The notes under the pieces are model-generated. The model saw nothing but the letters and a program-made list of their open reading frames with translations, made no database searches and had not been told where the DNA came from. Position numbers and translations under genes: made by a program. A DNA stretch of 13,232 nt from Alphaproteobacteria bacterium (GTDB lineage Bacteria > Pseudomonadota > Alphaproteobacteria > UBA8366 > JADFVY01), in the NCBI GenBank assembly GCA_029881615.1, contig JAOUMF010000013.1, forward strand, positions 1-13,232, written 5' to 3'. Below are positions 6,839-13,232 of the stretch, piece after piece (the stretch's first letter is position 1; each line of letters begins with the position of its first letter).

Positions 6839-7198
6839 TTAACCGCGCTGAGCACGCACTATGCGAATATGTTCCACTTGGCCGCGCCCCCGCCCCTTGC
6901 CGACAGCAACAGGCACACGGTCATAACCGTCGCGAACATTCTCGCTTTCCTTCAGGAAGGCGCGCGCGGCGAGCATCGCCGTTTCAGTTTCCTGTATCTG
7001 GCGATCGATATCATCAAGCGATTTCTGCAACGTAACGCGACGATCTTCCACAGAAGCATTGCCGCCGGCGAATCCCGAAGCAATACGATCTACCGAAGAC
7101 GCAAGATGCACCCTTAAATCATTAAGATCACGGAGCTTGCGGCGCTTTTCGTCATATTCGAACTGGCGCGCCTGAATTTCATGTTCGCGAACAGTCAT
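6839..7198 (-). CDS. Small coiled-coil protein, FliJ-like
   Basis: A 119-residue protein dominated by charged heptad-like helix. It begins MTVREHEIQARQFEYDEKRRKLRDLNDLRVHL; a central DRRVTLQKSLDDIDRQIQETETAMLAARAFLKE segment follows, and the tail is basic and Gly-rich (VGKGRGRGQ). The R-x-x-x-I-x-x-x-x-F-x-x-DEKRRK opening resembles the short FliJ proteins of alphaproteobacteria, general chaperones of flagellar export that partner the ATPase FliI and are often coded near ctrA. No fliI is in this window, so the role rests on sequence resemblance and context. The frame extends to an ATG at 7240 with no ribosome site. I prefer ATG 7198 because the helix pattern begins there, although its own ribosome site (GGGG about 10 bases upstream) is poor. 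It is divergent from ctrA and convergent with sciP. Confidence 0.6.
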   Translation of the reverse strand: MTVREHEIQARQFEYDEKRRKLRDLNDLRVHLASSVDRIASGFAGGNASVEDRRVTLQKSLDDIDRQIQETETAMLAARAFLKESENVRDGYDRVPVAVGKGRGRGQVEHIRIVRAQRG

Positions 7199-7463
7199 TT
7201 TGCTTAACCCCGAAAAAATCCAGATGGGCCTGCAGACCATTACGGTAGATCGGAAAATCGCCAGACGTAGGGTGAATTACCACCAACCCCTGCCAAATCA
7301 TCCATTATTCCCTAACGGCCGCAACCCAACTACAAATTCGACATAAAATCCGACCTTGGTCACCAGCCCGTCATCGGCCTGGACCACATGGCCCCTAAAA
7401 TATCCCGCCCCTGATAAACAAGTTCACGAGCCTGAAATATCGTATGATTTTGCCTAGAATAAT

Positions 7464-7478
7464 TTAACATCAGGTAAA
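7464..7478 (+). promoter_or_regulatory. CtrA-like box upstream of ctrA
   Basis: TTAACATCAGGTAAA matches TTAA-N7-TTAA at 7 of 8 defined bases and lies 98 bases before the ctrA start. Autoregulation of ctrA by CtrA is established in Caulobacter. No strong -10 is visible downstream of it. Confidence 0.5.
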
Positions 7479-7524
7479 AAAATGTGCTAACAGGCTTGAT
7501 CTTTTAAGAAAACCTTTACATTTT

Positions 7525-7544
7525 TTAATCAAAATGGTTAACCA
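7525..7544. promoter_or_regulatory. Second candidate CtrA-binding region before ctrA
   Basis: TTAA (7525-7528) and TTAA (7538-7541) are 9 bases apart, not the ideal 7. The second is in the 10-bp palindrome TGGTTAACCA (7535-7544), which gives an exact TTAACCAT half-site on the minus strand (7541-7534). It lies 32-52 bases before the start codon, where binding could block or position polymerase. Confidence 0.4.
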
Positions 7545-7576
7545 ATGGTACTGGACCCGCGCGGGAGTGAATAAGA

Positions 7577-8311
7577 ATGAGAGTTCTTCTTGTTGAAGAT
7601 GATACATCGGTAGCCGGAAGCATCGTTACGATGCTTCGTTCGGAAGGCTTCGTAGTGGACACGACGGATCTGGGCGAGGATGGCCTGGAAATCGGCAAAA
7701 TCTATGATTACGACATTATTCTTTTAGACCTTATGCTGCCTGACATTGACGGCTACGAGGTATTGCACCGCCTCAGGGCGGCCAAGGTGGATACGCCTAT
7801 TCTTATTCTGTCCGGTCTGACGGATATGCAACACAAGGTTAAGGGCCTCGGTATCGGCGCCGATGACTACCTGACCAAACCCTTCCACAAAAGCGAACTC
7901 GTCGCCCGCATTCAGGCCATCATCCGGCGTTCAAAAGGGCATTCCCAATCGGTTATCTCGGCCGGCCGACTGTCGGTCAACCTGGATACGCGTACCGTGG
8001 AAATCGATGGACAGCCAGTACATCTCACCGGCAAGGAATATGCGATTCTCGAGCTTCTTGCGCTTCGTAAAGGAACGACCCTGACCAAGGAAATGTTCCT
8101 CAACCATTTGTATGGTGGAATCGATGAGCCGGAATTGAAAATCATCGACGTTTTCGTTTGCAAATTGCGCAAGAAATTATCTTCGGCGACCGGGGACGAA
8201 AGTTACATCGAAACCGTCTGGGGCCGCGGCTATGTGCTGCGCGAACCCAATACGCCGCTGACCAAGAATACGGATGCAGAGGAAGTCCACAAGGACGAAA
8301 TAACCGCCTAA
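7577..8311 (+). CDS. ctrA: Cell-cycle response regulator CtrA
   Basis: CtrA is an OmpR-type regulator that activates flagellar, chemotaxis and cell-division genes and, in Caulobacter, silences the replication origin. The 244 residues start with a receiver: acidic D8/D9, acceptor D51 in LLDLMLPD, S78 at the switch position, K100 in LTKPFHK. After the hallmark [11 protein letters not shown] linker comes the winged-helix domain with [47 protein letters not shown] and [13 protein letters not shown], nearly identical to Caulobacter CtrA. GGGAG (7563-7567) lies 9 bases before ATG 7577. The C-terminus ends DEITA, not the Ala-Ala end that Caulobacter CtrA uses for ClpXP recognition. CtrA-like boxes at 7464-7478 and 7525-7544 suggest autoregulation. 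It is monocistronic, ending before an inverted-repeat terminator and the convergent cheR. Confidence 0.96.
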   Translation: MRVLLVEDDTSVAGSIVTMLRSEGFVVDTTDLGEDGLEIGKIYDYDIILLDLMLPDIDGYEVLHRLRAAKVDTPILILSGLTDMQHKVKGLGIGADDYLTKPFHKSELVARIQAIIRRSKGHSQSVISAGRLSVNLDTRTVEIDGQPVHLTGKEYAILELLALRKGTTLTKEMFLNHLYGGIDEPELKIIDVFVCKLRKKLSSATGDESYIETVWGRGYVLREPNTPLTKNTDAEEVHKDEITA

Positions 8312-8340
8312 GCAGTTATCCCAAAAGAAAAATTTGGTCA

Positions 8341-8387
8341 TTAACAGTGAAAGCCGGCCGTCATAGACGGTCGGCTTTCACTGTTAA
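8341..8387. terminator. Bidirectional terminator between ctrA and cheR
   Basis: Arms 8341-8362 and 8366-8387 form a 22-bp stem around the 3-base loop ATA, perfect except for one G-T pair. The outer 16 pairs begin TTAACAGTGAAAGCC. It fills the gap between convergent genes (ctrA stop at 8311, cheR stop at 8403-8405). Neither strand has a strong T run, so it may act mainly as a stable 3' end or a barrier to read-through. Confidence 0.75.
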
Positions 8388-8402
8388 AACGGTACCGGTT
8401 AA

Positions 8403-9269
8403 TCAGGCGTTGGACGCGTAACTCGCAGGGGCTTGCCCCTGGCCACGACCGCCGCCACGCACGCATGAATACATACCGCGATGCTCGCTTACCGGTTGGA
8501 ATTTTTCGGTCACGCCCATCACCGTTTCCGCACCGCCCATATAAAGAATGCCATCGTCGGGCATCAGCTTCGAGACATTGTCCAACACCCGCGATTTTGT
8601 CGGGGGATCCAGATAAATCAATACATTCCGGCAAAAAACAACGTCGAACTGACCCAGGCTGGTTGGGTCATTCAAAAGATTGAATTCCCGATATTCGACC
8701 ATGCTGCGAATCGACGGGTCGATTTCCCATTTGTCGCCCGCCTGCCGGAAATATTTCATCAACATGGCAATGGGCAAGCCACGTTGCACCTCGAACTGAG
8801 TATAAAGCCCGGCCCGAGCCTTATCGAGCATGGTGCGGGAAATGTCGGTCGCCTGAATATCGATACGCCAGTCATCCAGGATACTTCCCATTCCCTTGAG
8901 AATCATAGCGATGGAATAGGGCTCCTGCCCGCTTGAACTGGCGGCGCTCCATATCCGAATATGCCGTTTGTCCTTGCGGCTCTCCAACAACCTCGGCAGA
9001 ACCACCTTCTCTAGCTGTTCAAACGGGGTTTGATCCCGAAAAAACAAGGTTTCGTTGGTAGTCATGGCTTCCGTTATCTCTCTTAGCAATTCTTCGTTCG
9101 GCCCAACACGCACCGAGGCGGCCAGCCCGTCAATGTCATTCATTCCCCATTTACGGGCGACCGCCATCAGGCGATTTTCCAACAAATACGCCTTGTCGGG
9201 AGAAAGAGACAAACCCGACCTGCTCTTTACAATTCCGCAAAGAAGCTCAAAATCTTCTGTCTTAATCAT
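8403..9269 (-). CDS. cheR: Chemotaxis protein methyltransferase CheR
   Basis: CheR transfers methyl groups from S-adenosylmethionine to glutamates of chemoreceptors, opposing CheB in adaptation. The 288 residues show an N-terminal helical domain (about 1-85, including ITEAMTTNETLFFRD) and a Rossmann methyltransferase domain with SAM motif SAASSSGQEPYS (108-119), ATDIS (140-144), FNLL (196-199) and FDVVFCRNVLIYL (208-220). The tail after about 270 is Gly/Arg/Ala-rich and probably disordered. ATG 9269 overlaps the cheB stop in an ATGA arrangement, indicating translational coupling, so this start is secure. It is the last gene of the cheA-cheY-cheB-cheR operon and ends 15 bases from the ctrA/cheR inverted repeat. 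Confidence 0.95.
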   Translation of the reverse strand: MIKTEDFELLCGIVKSRSGLSLSPDKAYLLENRLMAVARKWGMNDIDGLAASVRVGPNEELLREITEAMTTNETLFFRDQTPFEQLEKVVLPRLLESRKDKRHIRIWSAASSSGQEPYSIAMILKGMGSILDDWRIDIQATDISRTMLDKARAGLYTQFEVQRGLPIAMLMKYFRQAGDKWEIDPSIRSMVEYREFNLLNDPTSLGQFDVVFCRNVLIYLDPPTKSRVLDNVSKLMPDDGILYMGGAETVMGVTEKFQPVSEHRGMYSCVRGGGRGQGQAPASYASNA

Positions 9270-10537
9270 GCGGCATTCCGCATGATAAATTTACGTACAT
9301 GTCCGCCGATCTGATCGATCGGCAACACCGCGCTACACAGCCCGCGGGTCGCAACAGCGCCCGGCATGCCCCAGACAATGCTGGTCAATTCATCCTGCGC
9401 GATCACTGTTCCCCCGGCATCGACGACTGCCTGGCTTCCAAGCATTCCGTCCGATCCCATTCCAGTCAAAATAACATTAAGAATACGGCTGCCATACAGT
9501 TCAACCACGCTACGCAGCATGGGGTCGACGGCCGGTCTGCAAAAATTCACCGGCGGATCCTGATTTATCGCTATCGTCGGCCTGTCATTACGAACCTTGA
9601 CCAGCATATGATAGTCGCCAGGGGCTATATAAACCTGGCCACGCTCAAGCGGTTCACCGTCTTCCGCTTCCTTGCACGGCAGGCCCGACCCCCGGGCCGC
9701 ATGTTCGGCCAGAATTTTCGTGAACGTCGGCGGCATATGTTGCGTAATCAGGATCGGCACGCCGGGATTGGGCCCGATATCGCGCAGCACCTGAAAAAGC
9801 GCCTGCGGCCCGCCGGTCGAACTACCTATCGTAATGATTTCGGGCCGTGTTTTCCCGGCCGCCCTGAGAACGATTTCCTTCGGTTCTGGCCTGGTAAAGA
9901 TACGGGCATCGTCCATTTCCTTCGTGCTACGTTCAATGACGCGCACTTTCGGACGGCCCGGACGGACCGACGGACGATACTGGCGATCTGATGGCCGCGA
10001 CGAAGGCTTGTAATCGGGACTCGGTGCGATACGCCGCGGGGGCGCCATTTCAACCGCCTTGGCGGGACGCCCGGACTCCCTGGTCGCATAACCCAGCGCA
10101 ATGACTTTTTCGACGAGCTGCCGATTAAATGCCTCCATCGAACCCAACCCGTGGGCACTGGTAGGCTTGGTCAGATAATCGGCTGCGCCGCGCTCCAGCG
10201 CCTTAAGCGAAATTTCCGCATTTTTCTCGGTTAATGTCGAAGCGACGATAACCTGAATCCCAGGCCTCGCCTCCATTAACAGCGGCAATGCCGTCAAACC
10301 ATCCATGCGCGGCATTTCGATATCAAGGATAACCACATCAACCGGGCTACGGCGCAAGGCGTTAACCGCCATCTGTCCATCGCTAACGGACGAAACGACT
10401 TCAACATCCGGCTGGGTTTCAAGCAGCCGGGTCAACAAACCGCGGACGACCGAGGAGTCATCGACGATCATCACCCGCAGCGGCTGATTCTCCACCGTTC
10501 CGTCCTGTCCGGTCCCTGTTGACGTGCCATTGGTCAT
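9266..10537 (-). CDS. cheB: Chemotaxis response regulator methylesterase CheB
   Basis: CheB removes methyl groups (and deamidates) at chemoreceptor glutamates once its receiver is phosphorylated by CheA. The 423 residues hold a receiver (about 20-140; D26/D27, acceptor D72 in VVILDIEMP, K124 in LTKP) and a C-terminal methylesterase (about 232-420) with the catalytic triad in GSSTGGP (S240), TQHMPP (H267) and TGMGSDG (D363). The linker of roughly 80 residues (150-230) is rich in Pro, Arg and Ser and longer than in E. coli CheB (349 residues in total). The first 19 residues are a Gly/Thr-rich extension. The cheY stop TAA (10540-10538) is followed directly by this ATG, with no gap, and its own stop overlaps the cheR start. 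Both features support an operon with coupled translation. Confidence 0.95.
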   Translation of the reverse strand: MTNGTSTGTGQDGTVENQPLRVMIVDDSSVVRGLLTRLLETQPDVEVVSSVSDGQMAVNALRRSPVDVVILDIEMPRMDGLTALPLLMEARPGIQVIVASTLTEKNAEISLKALERGAADYLTKPTSAHGLGSMEAFNRQLVEKVIALGYATRESGRPAKAVEMAPPRRIAPSPDYKPSSRPSDRQYRPSVRPGRPKVRVIERSTKEMDDARIFTRPEPKEIVLRAAGKTRPEIITIGSSTGGPQALFQVLRDIGPNPGVPILITQHMPPTFTKILAEHAARGSGLPCKEAEDGEPLERGQVYIAPGDYHMLVKVRNDRPTIAINQDPPVNFCRPAVDPMLRSVVELYGSRILNVILTGMGSDGMLGSQAVVDAGGTVIAQDELTSIVWGMPGAVATRGLCSAVLPIDQIGGHVRKFIMRNAA

Positions 10538-10903
10538 TTAAAGCAGACCTACCTGGGAAAATTTGCTCTGAATGATTTCGCTGTCGAACGGCTTCATTAT
10601 GTATTCGTCAGCGCCAGCCTTGATCGCTTCCTGAATATGCTCCAGGTCGTTCTTGGTTGTGCAAAACACCACCTTGGGCTTTTCTCCACCAGGGAGTTGA
10701 CGCAAGGCGTAAAGAAATTCGAGGCCATCCATAACCGGCATATGCCAGTCAAGAAGTACCGCATCGGGCATCACCTGGTTGCAGCAATCTATCGCGACCT
10801 GACCGTCTTCTGCCTCAACGACATCAAACTCCAGCTCTTCCATAATCTTGCGGGCAACCATTCGTATAACCCGTGAGTCATCGACCACGAGGCAGGATTT
10901 CAT
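10538..10903 (-). CDS. cheY: Chemotaxis response regulator CheY of the che operon
   Basis: A 121-residue single-domain receiver, likely the phosphate acceptor of the neighbouring CheA. It shows D8/D9 (CLVVDDSRVIRMVARKIM), acceptor D52 in VLLDWHMPVMDG, T82 in VVFCTT, Y101, and K104 in YIMKPF. It differs clearly from the other CheY in the window at 4688-5074, so the two are not a recent duplication. The frame extends two codons to a TTG at 10909, but GGAG at 10913-10910 lies 6 bases before ATG 10903, which I take as the start. The stop abuts the cheB start. The 181 bases separating it from cheA contain several dyads and no cheW. Confidence 0.93.
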   Translation of the reverse strand: MKSCLVVDDSRVIRMVARKIMEELEFDVVEAEDGQVAIDCCNQVMPDAVLLDWHMPVMDGLEFLYALRQLPGGEKPKVVFCTTKNDLEHIQEAIKAGADEYIMKPFDSEIIQSKFSQVGLL

Positions 10904-10996
10904 CTCCAACTCCGCTCAGTAATTAGAGGTCCAGTTTTATTCGACGTACCCAAACTATTACCTGTCCACCAGAACATCTATCTTTTTTTCCCTTGG

Positions 10997-11057
10997 TCCT
11001 TGCAGACCACCCATGAGCCGGAATTTCCGGAGTTACCAATCATAGCCCGTGCAAGGA
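10997..11057. other. Structured intercistronic segment between cheA and cheY
   Basis: TCCTTGCA (10997-11004) and TGCAAGGA (11050-11057) are a perfect 8-bp inverted pair. Between them CCGGAA (11018-11023) pairs with TTCCGG (11025-11030) around one base. A further GCCCG/CGGGC pair overlaps the right arm near 11046-11063. No T run follows on the minus strand, so this looks more like an mRNA processing or stability element than a terminator. Confidence 0.3.
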
Positions 11058-11084
11058 TCGGGCCATAAATCGCCAAAGACCACG

Positions 11085-13232
11085 TCAATCGTCATCCACG
11101 TTCGCTAATTCGGGATAAAGTGTGGTTTCCAGCGTGCGGAGCAAGGTGTCGCGATCGAATTTTCCGACATAATCGTCAAACCCGACATCGTGGCCCCTTT
11201 GCAAATGATCGATCGAGGTATAGGCCGAAAGTGCGATCAGGGGCACATGCGACCAGCGTTCGCTGGCCCGTACCGCTTGGGCAAATTCAAATCCATTCAT
11301 ACCGGGAAGTTCGATATCACTGAGAATGATATCGAAATCACGGCCATCCTCATAAAGTTCCATCGCACGATCCGCCGAGTCGACCGTGGTCACGAAGTAC
11401 CCGGCAACCGACAATAGCGGCGACAGCAGATTACGGAAGAACGCACTGTCATCGATCAGCAGTACGCGGCTCTTGCGACGGCTCTGCTCCAGTGTCGTCG
11501 TCTCGCCGCCGTGCGGCACGAACCAATCGCCGTAAGCTTGCGTCAGGTAATAGCTGGTATCGACAATGTCCGTCGCCTCGCCATCGATGATGGCACTGCC
11601 CAGCATACCCGGACGTTCGGTGGTCAGTTCGATCGACAGGCGATCCTCGACGATGTCGACGATCTCGTCGACCAACAGCCCCATCGAACGATCGCGATCG
11701 GCGAAAACAATCGCCGACTGACGGCCTGTCCGCGAGATTTCGCCATCGGCACGCAACGGCAACAACGGCATCAGGCCACCACGATACTGAACCACCAGCT
11801 GGCCATTGGAAATTTCGACCTCATCCAGATCAATTTCCTCAAGGCGCGCGACCAGAGCCAACGGCACCGCCATCGGCGTGTCGTCACCGGCATGGAACAG
11901 CAACAGCGGCACGCGATCGTCCGCCTCTTCATCCACCTGGGTTGCCAATTCGGCCGCCGCGGTCTCCGCAACGGTGATTTCACCGATATCCGAGGCGATA
12001 CCATTGGGGTCCAGGATCATGATGACGCTACCATCGCCAAGGATCGTGTTGCCGGAAAACAGCGTGATATTCCTGAGCAGGGACGAAACCGGCTTAACAA
12101 CGATTTCCTCGGTATCGAACACCTTGTCGACAATGATGCCGAACGAGAAGTTGCCGACCTGGGTAACGATCACAAAACGATCCTCGTCAACCGAATCCAG
12201 CTCCGCACCCAGCCTGAGTTGCTGACGCAGCGACGTCAACGGCAGCAAGCGGTTGCGCAAACGCAAAACCGGTGTCCCGTGAATGTCCTCGATACGGTAT
12301 TCACTACCACGCCCGGTACGGACCAGCTCTACAACGCTGATCTGCGGTACCGCGAAGCGCTCGCCGCCCGCCTCGACGATCAGCGCCGAAACGATGGCCA
12401 ATGTCAGCGGGATCTTGATGATGAAGGTCGTGCCACGGCCCTGCAACGATTTCAGCTCGATCGTGCCGCCGATTTTTTCGATGTTGGTCTTGACCACATC
12501 CATGCCGACGCCACGCCCGGAAACCGAGGTCACATTGGCCGCGGTGGAAAAACCTGCGCGCATGATAAATTGCTGGATGGCCTGATCGGACATGACATCC
12601 AGTTCGGCCTCCGTCGCCAACCCAAGGGCCAGCGCCTTGCCTTTGATCTTCTCAACCGACAGGCCTTTGCCATCGTCGGTAATCTCGATGATGATATGGC
12701 CACCCTCGTGGAACGCATTAAGGGTGATGGTGCCGGTTTCGGGTTTGCCCGACGAACGCCGCTCCGCCGGCATTTCGATACCATGGTCACAGGAATTGCG
12801 AACCATATGGGTCAGCGGATCGCGGATCAGTTCCAGAACCTGCCGGTCCAGTTCTGTCTCCGCACCGATCATCTGCAGATTGACCTTCTTGGACAGTTCC
12901 AGCGAAAGGTCGCGCACGATACGCGGCAACTTGGCCCAGGCATTCCCGATCGGCTGCATGCGCGTCTTCATGACGCTTTCCTGCAGTTCCGTCGTTACAT
13001 GGCTCAAACGCTGCAGCGGCGTTGAAAATTCGCTGTCGTCGCGAGCGCGCAAGATCTGCAACAGCTGATTACGCGTCAGCACCAGCTCGGACACCATGGT
13101 CATCAGGTTTTCCAGAAGATCGACGCTGACGCGGATCGTCTGACTCGCGACACCTGAACCGGCCACGTGATCATCCCCGAGATCGGGAGACAGACCAGTC
13201 TGGCTGACCCTGGTGGGCACCTGATCGAACAT
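11085..13232 (-). CDS. cheA: Chemotaxis histidine kinase CheA with extra CheW-like and receiver domains (5' end beyond window)
   Basis: CheA is the receptor-coupled kinase of chemotaxis. The 715 visible residues begin in the linker before the dimerisation domain (IRVSVDLLENLMTMVSEL, about 33-50); the P1 domain with the phospho-acceptor His lies outside the window. Then come the ATPase domain with N-box HMVRNSCDHGIE (N146), DDGKGL (186-191) and GRGVGMD (239-245), a CheW-like P5 domain (about 290-420), a second CheW-like segment (about 445-565) and a C-terminal receiver (589-715) with D594/D595 and acceptor D639 in ILSDIELPG. In the receiver, Lys is followed by Phe (VGKFDR) rather than the usual Pro. 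The ATG at the window edge is just an internal codon. It is the first visible gene of the che operon. Confidence 0.94.
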   Translation of the reverse strand: MFDQVPTRVSQTGLSPDLGDDHVAGSGVASQTIRVSVDLLENLMTMVSELVLTRNQLLQILRARDDSEFSTPLQRLSHVTTELQESVMKTRMQPIGNAWAKLPRIVRDLSLELSKKVNLQMIGAETELDRQVLELIRDPLTHMVRNSCDHGIEMPAERRSSGKPETGTITLNAFHEGGHIIIEITDDGKGLSVEKIKGKALALGLATEAELDVMSDQAIQQFIMRAGFSTAANVTSVSGRGVGMDVVKTNIEKIGGTIELKSLQGRGTTFIIKIPLTLAIVSALIVEAGGERFAVPQISVVELVRTGRGSEYRIEDIHGTPVLRLRNRLLPLTSLRQQLRLGAELDSVDEDRFVIVTQVGNFSFGIIVDKVFDTEEIVVKPVSSLLRNITLFSGNTILGDGSVIMILDPNGIASDIGEITVAETAAAELATQVDEEADDRVPLLLFHAGDDTPMAVPLALVARLEEIDLDEVEISNGQLVVQYRGGLMPLLPLRADGEISRTGRQSAIVFADRDRSMGLLVDEIVDIVEDRLSIELTTERPGMLGSAIIDGEATDIVDTSYYLTQAYGDWFVPHGGETTTLEQSRRKSRVLLIDDSAFFRNLLSPLLSVAGYFVTTVDSADRAMELYEDGRDFDIILSDIELPGMNGFEFAQAVRASERWSHVPLIALSAYTSIDHLQRGHDVGFDDYVGKFDRDTLLRTLETTLYPELANVDDD

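Larger units (their letters stand above)
7199..7576. other. Divergent regulatory region between the FliJ-like gene and ctrA
   Basis: About 380 bases without a gene. The half nearer ctrA is AT-rich and rich in TTAA: a near-consensus CtrA box at 7464-7478, TTAA at 7504-7507 and 7525-7528, and a TGGTTAACCA palindrome at 7535-7544. A hairpin (GGT/ACC, CCAG/CTGG, CCG/CGG, loop TCAT) lies at 7358-7385. I find no GANTC site between 7241 and 7576. The promoter of the FliJ-like gene must also lie here, but I cannot place it. Confidence 0.6.

Noticed and set aside
7556..7565. CCCGCGCGGG palindrome before the ctrA ribosome site
   Set aside because: It can form only a three-pair stem and overlaps the GGGAG site by chance-level GC content. 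I do not see it as an operator.
9299..9991. A 230-residue open frame on the plus strand
   Set aside because: It is antisense to the cheB methylesterase domain; its composition (many Arg, His and Gln) is typical of a shadow frame.
11511..13025. A 504-residue open frame on the plus strand
   Set aside because: It lies wholly antisense to cheA, whose minus frame shows every expected kinase motif. Long antisense frames are common opposite GC-rich genes, and this one has no recognisable domain or ribosome site.

Overview
This window looks like chromosomal DNA from a motile alphaproteobacterium, most likely of the Rhodospirillales type. It carries the alphaproteobacterial cell-cycle regulators CckA, CtrA and SciP, an alphaproteobacterial DksA whose zinc finger keeps one cysteine, and a SOS box of the alphaproteobacterial GTTC-N7-GTTC form. 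It also has a chemotaxis operon whose CheA ends in an extra CheW-like domain and a receiver. I cannot name the genus. I see no insertion sequence, phage gene, CRISPR array, tRNA or rRNA.

Layout, left to right. The minus-strand block at 1-5771 reads, from its 5' side: dksA (5771-5355), a single-domain cheY (5074-4688), an exported protein with AMIN-like beta repeats (4515-3523), the hybrid kinase gene cckA (3228-814), and the 5' part of recA (649 to beyond base 1). A divergent non-coding stretch of about 720 bases separates dksA from sciP (+, 6492-6725). A small FliJ-like coiled-coil gene (-, 7198-6839) converges on sciP, with a strong hairpin between them. ctrA follows (+, 7577-8311). It converges on the chemotaxis operon cheA-cheY-cheB-cheR (-, from beyond 13232 down to 8403), and a 22-bp-arm inverted repeat lies in the ctrA/cheR gap. 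cheA and recA are both cut by the window edges.

How the genes fit together. In the known alphaproteobacterial pathway CckA phosphorylates CtrA through ChpT (not in this window), CtrA activates flagellar and chemotaxis genes, and SciP restrains CtrA-activated transcription. The sequence supports local wiring. A perfect TTAA-N7-TTAA box with a well-placed -10 precedes cheY, a 7/8 match precedes sciP, and another 7/8 match plus a TTAACCAT half-site precede ctrA. recA has its own SOS-type promoter. dksA has a good sigma-70 promoter (TTGATG-17-TATACT).

The genes are known families and I do not see a wholly new system. What merits attention is the clustering of kinase, regulator, anti-regulator and output genes with readable CtrA boxes, the short AMIN-repeat protein with a TTG start and a tandem codon duplication, the CheA architecture with no cheW beside it, and several structured non-coding segments. 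All regulatory calls were made by eye.
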